From contig JACCWM010000078.1 of the NCBI GenBank assembly GCA_013697635.1, forward strand, positions 1 through 62,114: 62,114 nucleotides of DNA, written 5' to 3'. Source of the stretch: Lujinxingiaceae bacterium (lineage in GTDB: Bacteria > Myxococcota_A > Bradymonadia > Bradymonadales > Bradymonadaceae). Positions 26,323 to 35,352 of the stretch are shown piece by piece. A program made the translations under genes and the position numbers. How positions within the stretch are numbered: the stretch's first letter is position 1; every line of letters starts with the position of its first letter. A model generated the notes under the pieces. That model was given only the letters and a program-made list of their open reading frames with translations, was not told where the DNA came from and did no database searches.

Positions 26323-26412
26323 GAGATCCAGCAGGCCACAGAATACGACCTGATGGGCGTCGTGATCCCCAAAGACCCCCTCAACCTGGGCAGCGGCGAC
26401 CTGCGCATCTGA
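26323..26412 (+). pseudogene. Detached second copy of the rimO 3' end (29 codons plus stop)
   Basis: Bases 26323-26412 encode the same last 29 residues of RimO (beginning EIQQATEYDLMGVVI) as bases 24136-24225. They differ at five synonymous codon positions and in the stop codon (TGA versus TAA). Similarity continues for about 80-90 bases beyond the stop. Upstream of 26323 homology ends abruptly. The first 17 bases of both copies are identical (GAGATCCAGCAGGCCAC). There is no start codon, so it is a non-translated remnant. Confidence 0.93.
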
Positions 26413-26443
26413 GAGATTTGTCACGCCAAAGCGATACCTTGTA

Positions 26444-26664
26444 CGTGGCGCACCTCAGAGTTCGGGGTCGCAAAGCCGTCCACAATACGTGGCGACGACA
26501 TGCACCTGCACCTCGCAATGCTGTATGGAGGTCGTGGCATCGACATGCGTCTGCCCTCACAATCCGTACACAATACGTGGCGACGACATGCACCTGCACC
26601 TCGCAAAGCCGTATCGAGGTCGTGGCAACGACAGGTACCTACCCCTCGCCATGCCGTATCCCAA
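26444..26664. repeat. Degenerate 43-45 bp tandem repeats, five copies
   Basis: Units begin with CGTGGC at 26444, 26488, 26533, 26576 and 26621 (spacing 44, 45, 43, 45). Alternate units are closest to each other (for example 26488 and 26576 share CGTGGCGACGACATGCACCT), so the array probably grew as pairs. One or two related units also follow the intact rimO (CCTGGC at 24257 and CGTGGC at 24300). No unique spacers, so it is a minisatellite rather than CRISPR. The remaining non-coding bases of 26140-26773 show nothing else apart from the rimO fragment and the terminator. Confidence 0.8.
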
Positions 26665-26690
26665 TCCCAACTTCGACAGGTGCCAGCAAC

Positions 26691-26718
26691 AAAAAGAGCG
26701 TCCAAAGGACGCTCTTTT
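26691..26718. terminator. Rho-independent terminator, bidirectional
   Basis: AAAAAGAGCGTCC-AAA-GGACGCTCTTTT gives an 11-bp stem with A-run and T-run flanks, 55 bases beyond the stop codon of the Cys-rich lipoprotein gene. Confidence 0.88.
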
Positions 26719-26773
26719 GAGTGGGTCGAATTGCTCGCAAGACGTGCCCAGGATTGTTTAGGCCCTCGCTCGC

Positions 26774-27526
26774 TTAGTCGTCTGCCAGGCACGCATTGAG
26801 CGCCGGAGCGCACTGGGTCTCGAGGCACTGGTACTGTGTATCGGGGCCCTCCTCGATGCAGTGCTCGATGCGGCAGTCGACGACCGGATCCCACAGCTCG
26901 AGGTCTTCAGCGAGGTATTCGCAGTCGACGTGGCAGCCCTCGAACTCGCCGGCGCAATCGTCGACACACTCGACGTCGTCTGCTTCGCAGTCGATCAAGC
27001 AAAGCGCCTGCTCGTCGAGACAATCCGAGTAGCAGCCGGCAAAGCCGCGGCACGAGAGCGTAAGCTCGACGTCGTCGTCGGCGCACGCATCGAGCCAGAG
27101 GTCGTCGAGTTGGGCGCACTCCGATTCGACACAGCCCTCGAAATCGTGCACGAGCTCACAGTCGCTCCAGCATTGCAACAGGGCGTCGCCTTGCTCGGCC
27201 GCACTCGGGCCCGCCTCAGTTGCGCATTCGGCGTCACAGGCGCTGTCCAGACAGGGGTCCAGGCAGTCGACATAGACGCAAAAGACGGCCAACCACTCGG
27301 GATAGTCGTTGTTCTCCTCGTTGTTGAAGAGATTGTTGTCGTTGTTCTCCTCGTTGTTGAAGAGATTGTTGTCGTTGTTGCTGTTGTTGTCGTTGTTTTG
27401 CTCGACGTTGTTCGTCGCATTGTTTGCCTGAATCGAACTCTCGGGAGTGCAGGCCGACGCGCAAAAGGTCATGATCGCCAACGCCATCAAAATGCGGCGG
27501 CGCATAACATTTGTGGACAGTTTCAT
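26774..27526 (-). CDS. Cys-rich lipoprotein with Asn-rich linker
   Basis: The 250-aa product starts MKLSTNVMRRRILMALAIM with GGAG eight bases upstream; lipobox CASAC follows (Cys near 26). A linker of about 45 residues is nearly all Asn, Asp and Glu with a repeated block DNNLFNNEENN encoded by a perfect 33-bp duplication. The mature domain is acidic and holds over 25 cysteines in spaced C-x3-C pairs, likely disulfide-bonded in the envelope. Such Asn-rich linkers are frequent in Bradymonadales-type lipoproteins, from general knowledge. Function unknown; the pattern resembles the lipoprotein at 25222. Confidence 0.78.
   Translation of the reverse strand: MKLSTNVMRRRILMALAIMTFCASACTPESSIQANNATNNVEQNNDNNSNNDNNLFNNEENNDNNLFNNEENNDYPEWLAVFCVYVDCLDPCLDSACDAECATEAGPSAAEQGDALLQCWSDCELVHDFEGCVESECAQLDDLWLDACADDDVELTLSCRGFAGCYSDCLDEQALCLIDCEADDVECVDDCAGEFEGCHVDCEYLAEDLELWDPVVDCRIEHCIEEGPDTQYQCLETQCAPALNACLADD
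27308..27373. repeat. 33-bp perfect tandem duplication in lipoprotein linker
   Basis: Two identical 33-base units (27308-27340 and 27341-27373), in frame, encode DNNLFNNEENN twice on the minus strand. Copy number may vary between strains by slippage without breaking the reading frame. Confidence 0.9.
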
Positions 27527-27618
27527 CTTCAAATCTCCAAAAGTCTTCATCATGGATTCGGTTGGACACCGTCTTACGATGGTTGTCCTGTCGCAAGGTG
27601 GTGTCAAGCAAGGTGCGC

Positions 27619-30600
27619 TCAGCTGCGCGGATTCTCGTTTTCGAATGCATAGCGCTGCTCGACGGTGGCGAGGATGCGCCGGATCGTGGCGGCTCGGTCT
27701 TCATGCCACATCGCCGGTGTGACGCGCACTGTCGTCCAGCCCATTCGCGTCCAAAAAAGCGGCCCGTGCACATCGCGAGCAAGCGGCGATGCGGTGGCCA
27801 GAAACTGAGTGCAATCGATGCCGACGCGCGCCGGCGTATGAGCGTCGGGCGCCACGGCGATGTCGAGGCTCTGGCTGCCCAGACCCACATCGAAGCTCAC
27901 ATGCAAGCCACGCGCCTCGAGCGCCTGGCCGAGCTCGTCTCGCACACGTTGGCCGCAGCGCGCCGCTAGAATACGCCGGCCGCCCTGACCCGTTACGCCC
28001 TGGCCGCGGCCGAGCTCGTCGGCCTGCTCGAGCAGGCGCTCGACGCCCGCTACATCGCCGCGCGAGAAGGCCTGCACGAAGCCAATATAGGCCTTGAGCA
28101 ATTGCGGACCGACGTGGCGCGTGTGGGCGACCTTGAGCGCGTCGGGATCGATCGAGGTCACAAGCCAGGTGCCAAGGCGCGCGCGCGTGATCGCCACGTT
28201 GAGCCGCTTCTCGCCGCCTTGTTGGCCGATCGGGCCAAAGCGCGCGTGGATCGGGCCGCCCGGCTCGCTCGGCGCATAACCTGTCGAGAGCACGATCACG
28301 TCGCGCTCGTCGCCCTGGACGTTCTCGAGATTTCGAACAAAGAGCTGCTCGACGACGACGCGCTCGCCATCGCGCTCGAGCGCCCGGCGAAACTGCGGGT
28401 CGATCGCGCGGCGCGCGTCGAGCATCAGCTCGATGAGCTCGGTCTGCTTGCGGTTGAAGGTGACCACGCCCACCGTCGGCGCGCTGCCCTCGGCCAGCAC
28501 GATGTCGAGCAACTCGGCGACGAGCTCAACCACGCGGCGAGCCTCGGCCACGTTGGTCTGCTCCTCCCAGAGGCCGTCGACGCGAGCCAGATGCAGGCCT
28601 TCGACCATGGGGTGGCGCACTTGATCCTGGGCGCTGGGCGCAGTGATCAACCGGCCGCCGTAAAAGGCACGATTGGAAAAAGCGATCAACTCCTCGTGGC
28701 GCGAGCGATAATGCCAGCGAAGCGTCGTGTTCGCGTAGGCCACGCGTGCCAGCGCCAGAATCGAGCGTGTGGCGAGCAGCGTGTTCTCCTCGTCCTCGTC
28801 GTGCTCGATGCCGGCGCGAAAGAAGTGGCTCGGCGGCATCTGCTGGTCGTCGCCGGCCACGATCGCACGCTTGGCACGCACCAGCGCCGGCAGCGCCGAC
28901 TCCACCGGGCACTGGCTGGCCTCGTCGAAGATCACCAGGTCGAACAGACCTGGTGTCAACGGAAACAGCGCCGAGACCGCCTCCGGCGAGCACAGCCAGA
29001 CCGGGCGCGCGACGCCCAAGCCAGTATCCCAGTAGCGCTCGATGAGCTGGCGAAGGCTCGCGCGATTTCGCTGCTTTCGTGCCTCGCCCGCAAGCCGCTG
29101 CAGCGCGATGCGCCGGTTTGGGTCACGCTGCGCGCTGGAGAGGGCGTGGTGGTAGAGCGCAAACACACCGTTTCCGGCCACATCGCGACAGCGCGCCACA
29201 TCCTCGGCCATGTGCGCCAGATAATCGGCATCGACCAGCGGCGCCTCGATCTCGGCTGGCTCACGCTCGCCAACGAGCAGCGCGTGCCAGGCCCGCTCGA
29301 GGGCGGCCATCGCGTCGACCGCCGCGCTGCTTGCCTTTGCGCCAGCCTTGGCATCGGGGCGCCAAAGCCGCAAAAAGCGCTTGACCCAGGCCGACTCGCC
29401 AGCAACCAGGCGATCGATGCGAACGGCCTGTTCGGCGCGCTCACGCGTCGACAAAAAGGCCTCGAGCGCCTCATCGACCGCCGTAAAGTCGCCGCCGGCC
29501 AGCGCCGCTTGAAGCTCGACGGCGAAGCGCTCGTCGAGGCCGCCCGAGCCAACGAGCTCGTCTAGTTTCGTCTCAAAACTGCTCATGCCACGCGCGACGG
29601 CGCGATCGCCGATCGCCATGGTGAAGGTGGCCACCTCGCGCACCGGGTTCTCCAGATGCGGGCCGAGATCGGGCAAGCGATCGTAGGGCGCGCCGCGGCC
29701 AGCGAGCGCGCCCTGCAACTCATGCAAGCAGCGCGTAAAGGTGTGCTGGCGGCGCAAGGTCTCGATCGCGGTGTCGATGTCCTCGAGCGTGCCGTCAAAA
29801 CCAAAGTCGAAGAGCGCGTTGTCCGAAGGCAGGTCGCTGATGAAGCGCTGCCATTTTTTTGCTCGCGCGCACAGATCGCGCACGTTCACCGGCATGGCGT
29901 CGTCGCCAACGAGCGCGTTGCAAAGCCCCAATATCTCGGCCGGCAGCTTGCGAAGCCGCCAGTATTTGGGCAACAGAACGCGGTACCAGCGCGCCTCCAG
30001 AGCGGCCAATTGGTCGAGCTCGTCGATCCAGCGCGCGAGCTTGGCCATGGGCACAACGATCAGCTCATAGGGCACGGGCGTCAGCGTCGTGCGCGCCTGC
30101 TCGAGCAGCGTCATCACCCGGTGCCACTCGCCGTGCTCGGTCTCGCCGCCCATCCATCCCCAGAAGAGCAAGAACTCCGAGACCAGCGCCTGTTCGAACT
30201 CGAGCATATCGAGCAGCGGGCTTGCCGCCTGCCACACCCCGTCGTGGCCGGCCGTCTCGCCAGGTGTCATCGAGGCCTTGGACGCGCCCATCTGGCGCAC
30301 CACGGCTTGCAGCGAGGCGACACGCTCGTAGAGCGCATCGATCGCGGCCGGCTCAAATTCCGCCCAGTCACCGCGCCGCGCGAGCAGATCGGGCGAGGCG
30401 ATGGCCGTGGTGTGGGCGCCAAGCGCGTCGATGCGCGCCAGGTCTGCCACGGCGGCGTTCTCGGTGACGCTGTGCGCGACATCGCGCAGATCAGGCAGCG
30501 CGCGCCCATCGTCGTCAAGCGCGCGCTCTTGCAGCTCAGCGAGCGATGGGCGGCCGTTGTGGCGGCGCGCGAGCAGGTTGAAGGCTTGCTGCGAGGTGCC

Positions 30601-31938
30601 AAGTCGCGCCAGCAGACGGCTCAGCGCCTGTTCGTGAATCCGGCGCGCGCGCACGATCTCGTCGTCTTGCTCGCTGGCGCCATCGCTGGCCTCCTCGAGC
30701 TGATCCAGGGTGCGCGAGAGCGCGTTGCACACGGCGTTGCGATCACGGCTGACATCGTGCACCAGGGCCAGCGGCTCGCTCAGACCCACGGCCGCGAGGC
30801 GGTCGGCGACCACATCGAGCGCGGCGCGCTTGGAGCAGACCACCAGCACCCGGTCGCCGCGCGCGATGCTCGCGGCCACCAGATTACCGATCAACTGCGA
30901 TTTCCCCGTGCCCGGCGGCCCTTGAACGACAAGCCCGCCGGCCTTTTCGCGCTCCAGAAAGCGAAACACGGCGTCCTGGCTGGCATCGGAGGCAAAGACC
31001 TGCCAGCGAGCCAGCGCGCCGAGCACGGCTTCGGCGTCGAAGGCCTGCTCGACGGGCTCCTCGATGCCGGCCTCCTCGCTCCAATCGCTGTCTTCGTCAA
31101 CGAGCAAGAGCTCGCTTGCCAGCCCCATCGACGCGTCGTCGAGCGACGCGCTCAGCAGCGCATCGTAGTCGACGACGACGTTGCTGCCTGCCACCGGAAA
31201 GCGGCCCAGCACGGCGTGGTGGCTAAACCAGAGCTTGGCGCTCGCCACCCCATCGCGCTGCTCGCGCGAGAGGGCTTCGACCGCAGTGAGCGGCCCCAGC
31301 GAGGGCGTCGCCTCGATCGCCAGACCGGTGCGCTCGAAGTAAGTAACCAGCGTCTGCCAGCTCGAGGCGTCGATCTTGGGCGACTCCTCGCCGAAGATGT
31401 CTTCGAGCGTGGGCCGTACGCCTTCGAGACGGGCTAGCAGCTGCATCAGCGGCTCGTTGAGCTCGGCCGCGCCCTCGGGCGCCAGGCGCCACTGCAGCCG
31501 GCCGGTCTGCGTCGCATCGAGCGCGACCGGAAAGAGCAGAATCGGCGCGCGCAGCCACGTACCATCGCGCGTCTTACCCTCCAAAAACGGCCAGCCCACC
31601 GCCAGATCTTCGGTGCCCGACTCCATGCGCTGCTCGCGCACGGCGTGCGCCAACGAGCCCACCTCGCGCGCAAAGCGCTCCATGTCCTCGCTCGCCCGAA
31701 CGTCGCAAAGCGCCACGGCGCCAGCACCTTCTTGGCCAAGCGCCGCAAGCAGCGCCCGAAAGGTATGCGGTTCACGCTCATGCAAAGCGAAGAGATCGAG
31801 CGCGCCGCTTTGAACCGGCCGCGTCAGCCGCAGCGAGCGCGTGCCAAGCGTCACGGCCACAAATCGATCGCGAAGCTGCTCGAGTCGGCGGCGCCTATGC
31901 GCCAGGGTATCTTGTTTGGAAGGAGACGAAATATGCAT
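27619..31938 (-). CDS. Large SF1 helicase with DUF4011-like N-terminus and C-terminal nuclease-like domain
   Basis: The 1439-aa protein has an N-terminal DUF4011-like part (RRRLEQLRDRFVAVTLGTRS) and Walker A VQGPPGTGKSQLIGN (340-347 core). Walker B LVIFDEASQCPVESALPAL lies near 1000 and motif VI RLNVAITRARLGTWLVTS near 1250. The last about 100 residues (FDVGLGSQSLDIAV...VGIDCTQF) look like a PD-(D/E)xK or Vsr/MTES_1575-type nuclease fold. The long insert between Walker A and B is mostly helical. Proteins of this build are often found in anti-phage defence loci and act as one-gene systems, so a defence role is plausible, not shown. Start chosen at MHISSPSKQ behind AAGAGG. Confidence 0.82.
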   Translation of the reverse strand: MHISSPSKQDTLAHRRRRLEQLRDRFVAVTLGTRSLRLTRPVQSGALDLFALHEREPHTFRALLAALGQEGAGAVALCDVRASEDMERFAREVGSLAHAVREQRMESGTEDLAVGWPFLEGKTRDGTWLRAPILLFPVALDATQTGRLQWRLAPEGAAELNEPLMQLLARLEGVRPTLEDIFGEESPKIDASSWQTLVTYFERTGLAIEATPSLGPLTAVEALSREQRDGVASAKLWFSHHAVLGRFPVAGSNVVVDYDALLSASLDDASMGLASELLLVDEDSDWSEEAGIEEPVEQAFDAEAVLGALARWQVFASDASQDAVFRFLEREKAGGLVVQGPPGTGKSQLIGNLVAASIARGDRVLVVCSKRAALDVVADRLAAVGLSEPLALVHDVSRDRNAVCNALSRTLDQLEEASDGASEQDDEIVRARRIHEQALSRLLARLGTSQQAFNLLARRHNGRPSLAELQERALDDDGRALPDLRDVAHSVTENAAVADLARIDALGAHTTAIASPDLLARRGDWAEFEPAAIDALYERVASLQAVVRQMGASKASMTPGETAGHDGVWQAASPLLDMLEFEQALVSEFLLFWGWMGGETEHGEWHRVMTLLEQARTTLTPVPYELIVVPMAKLARWIDELDQLAALEARWYRVLLPKYWRLRKLPAEILGLCNALVGDDAMPVNVRDLCARAKKWQRFISDLPSDNALFDFGFDGTLEDIDTAIETLRRQHTFTRCLHELQGALAGRGAPYDRLPDLGPHLENPVREVATFTMAIGDRAVARGMSSFETKLDELVGSGGLDERFAVELQAALAGGDFTAVDEALEAFLSTRERAEQAVRIDRLVAGESAWVKRFLRLWRPDAKAGAKASSAAVDAMAALERAWHALLVGEREPAEIEAPLVDADYLAHMAEDVARCRDVAGNGVFALYHHALSSAQRDPNRRIALQRLAGEARKQRNRASLRQLIERYWDTGLGVARPVWLCSPEAVSALFPLTPGLFDLVIFDEASQCPVESALPALVRAKRAIVAGDDQQMPPSHFFRAGIEHDEDEENTLLATRSILALARVAYANTTLRWHYRSRHEELIAFSNRAFYGGRLITAPSAQDQVRHPMVEGLHLARVDGLWEEQTNVAEARRVVELVAELLDIVLAEGSAPTVGVVTFNRKQTELIELMLDARRAIDPQFRRALERDGERVVVEQLFVRNLENVQGDERDVIVLSTGYAPSEPGGPIHARFGPIGQQGGEKRLNVAITRARLGTWLVTSIDPDALKVAHTRHVGPQLLKAYIGFVQAFSRGDVAGVERLLEQADELGRGQGVTGQGGRRILAARCGQRVRDELGQALEARGLHVSFDVGLGSQSLDIAVAPDAHTPARVGIDCTQFLATASPLARDVHGPLFWTRMGWTTVRVTPAMWHEDRAATIRRILATVEQRYAFENENPRS

Positions 31939-32032
31939 ACGCCCGCATCCTCTTACAGATGCCACCAGCGCGCAACGCCATTGAAGCCGCAGGTGCTTTC
32001 GTGGCATAAAAGCCCTCTGGAGAAGGCTCAAT

Positions 32033-33352
32033 ATGGACTCGAAATTCAAGCAACGCCTCAAGCGACTTCACGACTCGCGCCTGCGCGCCGCCGCGGCCAA
32101 TGAGCGGGCCGAAGATCAAGGCGTTTTCACCGCGGAAACCGAAAAGGTCGGGTCCCCTGAGGGGCCGGCCTCGGCGTCGTTAAAGGCGAAGGCCGACCAG
32201 GGCTGGCAAACGCTGGGTGCCGAGGTGGTGCAAAATGAACGCGGTCAGTTCTTGCTTCTTGCGCGCCACTATGGCGATGCCAGCCGCCACGGCCATCACC
32301 ACCTCGGGGCCTGTCGCGGGGCCGATCACAGCCAGCTTCGACGGCTGATGAACCGGCGAGCCTTTGAGTGTCTCGTGGCCGAAGACATGGTCTTTCTCGA
32401 CATCGAGACCAACGGTCTGGGTCGCGATGCGGGCACGTATGCGTTTTGTATCGGGGTGGGGCTTTGGGTCGAGGGCGGCCTGCTCGTCGAGCAGTATGTG
32501 ATGGGCAGCCTCGACGAGGAAGTCCCGATGCTCGCTGCGCTGGGCGACAGGCTGGACAAAGCGCGCGGGCTTTGCACCTTCAACGGCAAGAAATTCGACG
32601 TCGACCGCCTCGAGGCGCGCTACAAGCACCACGCCATGGCGTCGCCCTTTGGGCACCTGCACCACGTTGACCTGTTGCCGCTCTCGCGCAAACACTTGAA
32701 GGGTCACGTGCGCTACGGGCTGCAGGCGCTCGAGGAGCGCATCCTCGGCGTTCGACGCATCGACGATGTGCCCGGTCAAAGAATCCCGCCGCTTTGGAAG
32801 CGCTATCTGGCCGGCGGACAGGCCAGGCTGCTCGACGGTGTGCTCGAGCACAATCGGATCGACATCGTCTCGATGCCCGTCTTGCTGGCCGTATTGCTCG
32901 AGACGACGCCAGATTTGAGCATGCCGGATTCGAGCGCGCCGGCCGCAACAGGCGCGCCCGAGCCACGCACGCAAATGCCCGCTTTGAAAGCGCCCACAAG
33001 AGAATCGAGCGAGCCCTTGAACATCGGCGCGCGTTTGACGCGCTCATATACGCTTCGCGAGCGCTCCACAGGGCTGCCAAAGTCCAAGGCCGAGTTGCGC
33101 ACGTCTGCTGGCCCAAGGCTCGATGATTTCAAGACGATCGGTGAGAGGTTGCGCGCGCTTCGCGAGACGGCCGACGCGCTGATTGAGCGCGACCAGAGCG
33201 CGCAGGCGCTCGCGCTGCTCTTCGAGATGGTCGCCCTCTCGCCGGGCAATCCCTACCCGCTCGAGCAGCTCGCCAGATACTACCGCGCCCAGGGCAATCG
33301 CGCCTTCGCCGAGTATTTCGAGGCGCGCCTCAAGGCTTGCGCGCCTTACTGA
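32033..33352 (+). CDS. YprB-like RNase H-fold exonuclease with C-terminal helical region
   Basis: The 439-aa protein carries a DEDD-type 3'-5' exonuclease core: VFLDIETNGLGRDAGTYAFC (D-x-E), LCTFNGKKFDVDRLEARY, VDLLPLSRK and LEHNRIDIVSMPVLL. This is the order seen in YprB_RNaseH-like domains. Residues from about 350 form TPR-like helices (AQALALLFEMVALSPGNPYP; LARYYRAQGN). Divergent from the helicase/nuclease gene, 94 bases apart, with GGAGAAGG upstream of the ATG. Possibly acts in nucleic-acid processing or repair; partnership with the helicase is suggested only by proximity. Confidence 0.82.
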   Translation: MDSKFKQRLKRLHDSRLRAAAANERAEDQGVFTAETEKVGSPEGPASASLKAKADQGWQTLGAEVVQNERGQFLLLARHYGDASRHGHHHLGACRGADHSQLRRLMNRRAFECLVAEDMVFLDIETNGLGRDAGTYAFCIGVGLWVEGGLLVEQYVMGSLDEEVPMLAALGDRLDKARGLCTFNGKKFDVDRLEARYKHHAMASPFGHLHHVDLLPLSRKHLKGHVRYGLQALEERILGVRRIDDVPGQRIPPLWKRYLAGGQARLLDGVLEHNRIDIVSMPVLLAVLLETTPDLSMPDSSAPAATGAPEPRTQMPALKAPTRESSEPLNIGARLTRSYTLRERSTGLPKSKAELRTSAGPRLDDFKTIGERLRALRETADALIERDQSAQALALLFEMVALSPGNPYPLEQLARYYRAQGNRAFAEYFEARLKACAPY

Positions 33353-33594
33353 GCCTGGGCGTCGTCTTTGCTCTCTTCTTTGGGAGCGTCTTTGACGTCG
33401 CCTTTAGGCGGGTAAAGGGCTCGGTCCCGGGCCTTGAACTCGACATCCAACTCCTTGATATGGCGAGCCTTCCAGATGTCGAGCACCGCCTTGATTCCCT
33501 CTCCGACAAAGGTGCCGACGGCCTTCTTGGCGGCCTCTTCGCCGAGCTCCTTCCACAATGACTTGCTCATTTCTTTGGCCAGAGTCTCAAACAT
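33346..33594 (-). CDS. Small charged helical protein, unknown
   Basis: About 82 aa from the ATG behind GAGG (reading MFETLAKEMSKSLWKELGEE). Amphipathic helix up to residue 50, then a Lys/Asp/Glu-rich tail ending DDAQAQ. Its stop overlaps the end of the convergent exonuclease gene by 7 bases. No family recognised. Confidence 0.6.
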   Translation of the reverse strand: MFETLAKEMSKSLWKELGEEAAKKAVGTFVGEGIKAVLDIWKARHIKELDVEFKARDRALYPPKGDVKDAPKEESKDDAQAQ

Positions 33595-33797
33595 GAAAAA
33601 CCTCACATGGATGGCATTGGAGTCCGAAGTACCTGTGTCGAAGCTAACCGCGCCGCCAAATTTTTCCTGTCGCCATGCCCACTCGACGATCGCCGCAGCG
33701 TTATGCTATGAAGCGCGTGCCGTGCGCCGTCTATTGCATTTCATTGTGACTTTGCCGGCTCCACGGCTCATTTTACTTTATACCCGGAGGCAACGCC

Positions 33798-35129
33798 ATG
33801 GCCGAGATCAAGGCCTTTCGAGGCATGCGATTCAATCCCAGCCGCTTTGACAACGAAGAATTTGCTCGCCTGGTCGCTCCTCCCTACGACGTGATCGACG
33901 CCACCGAGCAAGATGAGCTTTACGCGCGACACTCGAACAACATCGTGCGCCTGGATCTCAATCGGACCCAGGCCAGCGACGAGGCCGAGAATAACCGCTA
34001 CACGCGCGCGCGCCGCCACATGATGGACTGGCTGGCCACGGGTGTCTTGCGCATCGACGATGCGCCGGTTTTCTTTGTCCACCTGCAAGAGTTCAGCGAC
34101 GAAACCGGCGCTCGCCATAGCCGCCGCGGCTTTGTCAGCCTGACGCGCCTGGCCGACTACGAAGAGGGCATCGTGCTGCCGCATGAGCGCACGCTCAAAG
34201 GACCCAAGGCCGACCGCCTCGAGTTGATGAAGGCCACCGAGTGCAACCTGAGCCAGGTCTTCTTTCTCTACGAAGATCCCAGCGGCGCCGTCGACCGCCT
34301 GCTCGGTGAGCCGCCAAGCGGTGGTGACACGCTCGACATCACGACGCCCGATGGCATTCGCCACGTGATGTGGCCGATCGCCGACGACGGTGTCCATGCC
34401 GAGATCGCACAGCTGCTCGCGGACAAACCGCTGCTGATAGCCGATGGTCACCACCGCTATGAGACGGCCCTGGCCTACCGCGATTTTCGCCGCAGTGTGG
34501 CCGAGGAGCCCAATTCTGAGGCGCTCTACGAGTACACCATGGGCTTTATGGTCAACATCCACGACCCCGGCCTGCAGGTGTTTCCCACCCACCGCGTCGT
34601 GCACGGCACGGCCGACTTCGACTTCGATCGCCTGCGCTCCCAGCTCGAGGCCTCCGGCCACTTTTCTGTGCGCGCGCTGTCCGCCGATCTGGTCAGTGAC
34701 GCCGGGCGCCTGCAAGAGGAGCTGCTCCAGGCCGGTCAACATTACCCGAGCTTTGCGCTGCTCTCCTCGCAGTCGAGCACACCCCTGCTCGTCAGCTTCA
34801 CCGGCGACGAGTCCTCGCCAATCTTCGACGACGAGACGCCCAACGAGGTGCGCGCGCTCGATGTCGCGATCTTGCACGAGGGCATCATCGACCGCCTCCT
34901 CGGCGTCAGCAAAGAGGCCCAGGAAGCCAAGACCAACCTGGGCTATATCAAGGGTTTCGAGGAGTCTGTGGCCGCCGCTCGCAACAGCTACACCCAGCTC
35001 GTCGTGCTCATGAACGCCACGCCCGTCGACCAGGTCAACCGCGTCTGCCTCTCCGGCGGCAAGATGCCTCAGAAGTCGACCTTCTTTTACCCGAAGATTT
35101 TGAGCGGCCTGGTGATCAACCCGCTCTGA
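33798..35129 (+). CDS. DUF1015 family protein
   Basis: The 443-aa protein matches DUF1015: N-terminal KAFRGMRFNP...LVAPPYDVI, LPHERTLKGPKADRLELMKA, and the C-terminal IADGHHRYETALAYRDF motif with clustered histidine. These are cytoplasmic proteins of unresolved function that often sit beside serA/serC; here it stands alone behind GGAGG seven bases from the ATG. It terminates at the hairpin 35166-35197. Confidence 0.92.
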   Translation: MAEIKAFRGMRFNPSRFDNEEFARLVAPPYDVIDATEQDELYARHSNNIVRLDLNRTQASDEAENNRYTRARRHMMDWLATGVLRIDDAPVFFVHLQEFSDETGARHSRRGFVSLTRLADYEEGIVLPHERTLKGPKADRLELMKATECNLSQVFFLYEDPSGAVDRLLGEPPSGGDTLDITTPDGIRHVMWPIADDGVHAEIAQLLADKPLLIADGHHRYETALAYRDFRRSVAEEPNSEALYEYTMGFMVNIHDPGLQVFPTHRVVHGTADFDFDRLRSQLEASGHFSVRALSADLVSDAGRLQEELLQAGQHYPSFALLSSQSSTPLLVSFTGDESSPIFDDETPNEVRALDVAILHEGIIDRLLGVSKEAQEAKTNLGYIKGFEESVAAARNSYTQLVVLMNATPVDQVNRVCLSGGKMPQKSTFFYPKILSGLVINPL

Positions 35130-35165
35130 GCTCTAAGTGATCACCTTGGGGCCACGCTGCACCGC

Positions 35166-35197
35166 ACCCACCTTCTTTTTGAGAAGGTGGGTATTTT
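35166..35197 (+). terminator. Rho-independent terminator after DUF1015 gene
   Basis: ACCCACCTTCT-TTTTG-AGAAGGTGGGT followed by ATTTTCGTT; an 11-bp stem, 37 bases beyond the stop. The following 155 bases to sctP hold nothing else recognised. Confidence 0.88.
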
Positions 35198-35352
35198 CGT
35201 TCAGATCGTTGATATTGCTTGCATTTTTGACCTTCCTCTTGTGATCGCGATGGTATCAACGCAATTAACGGGCAACTTTTGCCACGCTCGCTCCGAAAAC
35301 AAGACGTGCACTCTTTTGATGAGTGTTCGCTCTGTCATGGAGGAAAAAGGGC

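Noticed and set aside
26444-26664. Possible CRISPR array
   Set aside because: Units are contiguous and degenerate with no unique spacers and no cas gene in the window.
26421-26894. 157-residue open frame on the minus strand across the 43-45 bp repeats
   Set aside because: The frame is simply kept open by the repeat array and crosses a terminator; no start signal.
33434-33850. 138-residue plus-strand frame between the small helical protein and DUF1015
   Set aside because: Overlaps both neighbours, no motif, and DUF1015 already has a strong ribosome site.
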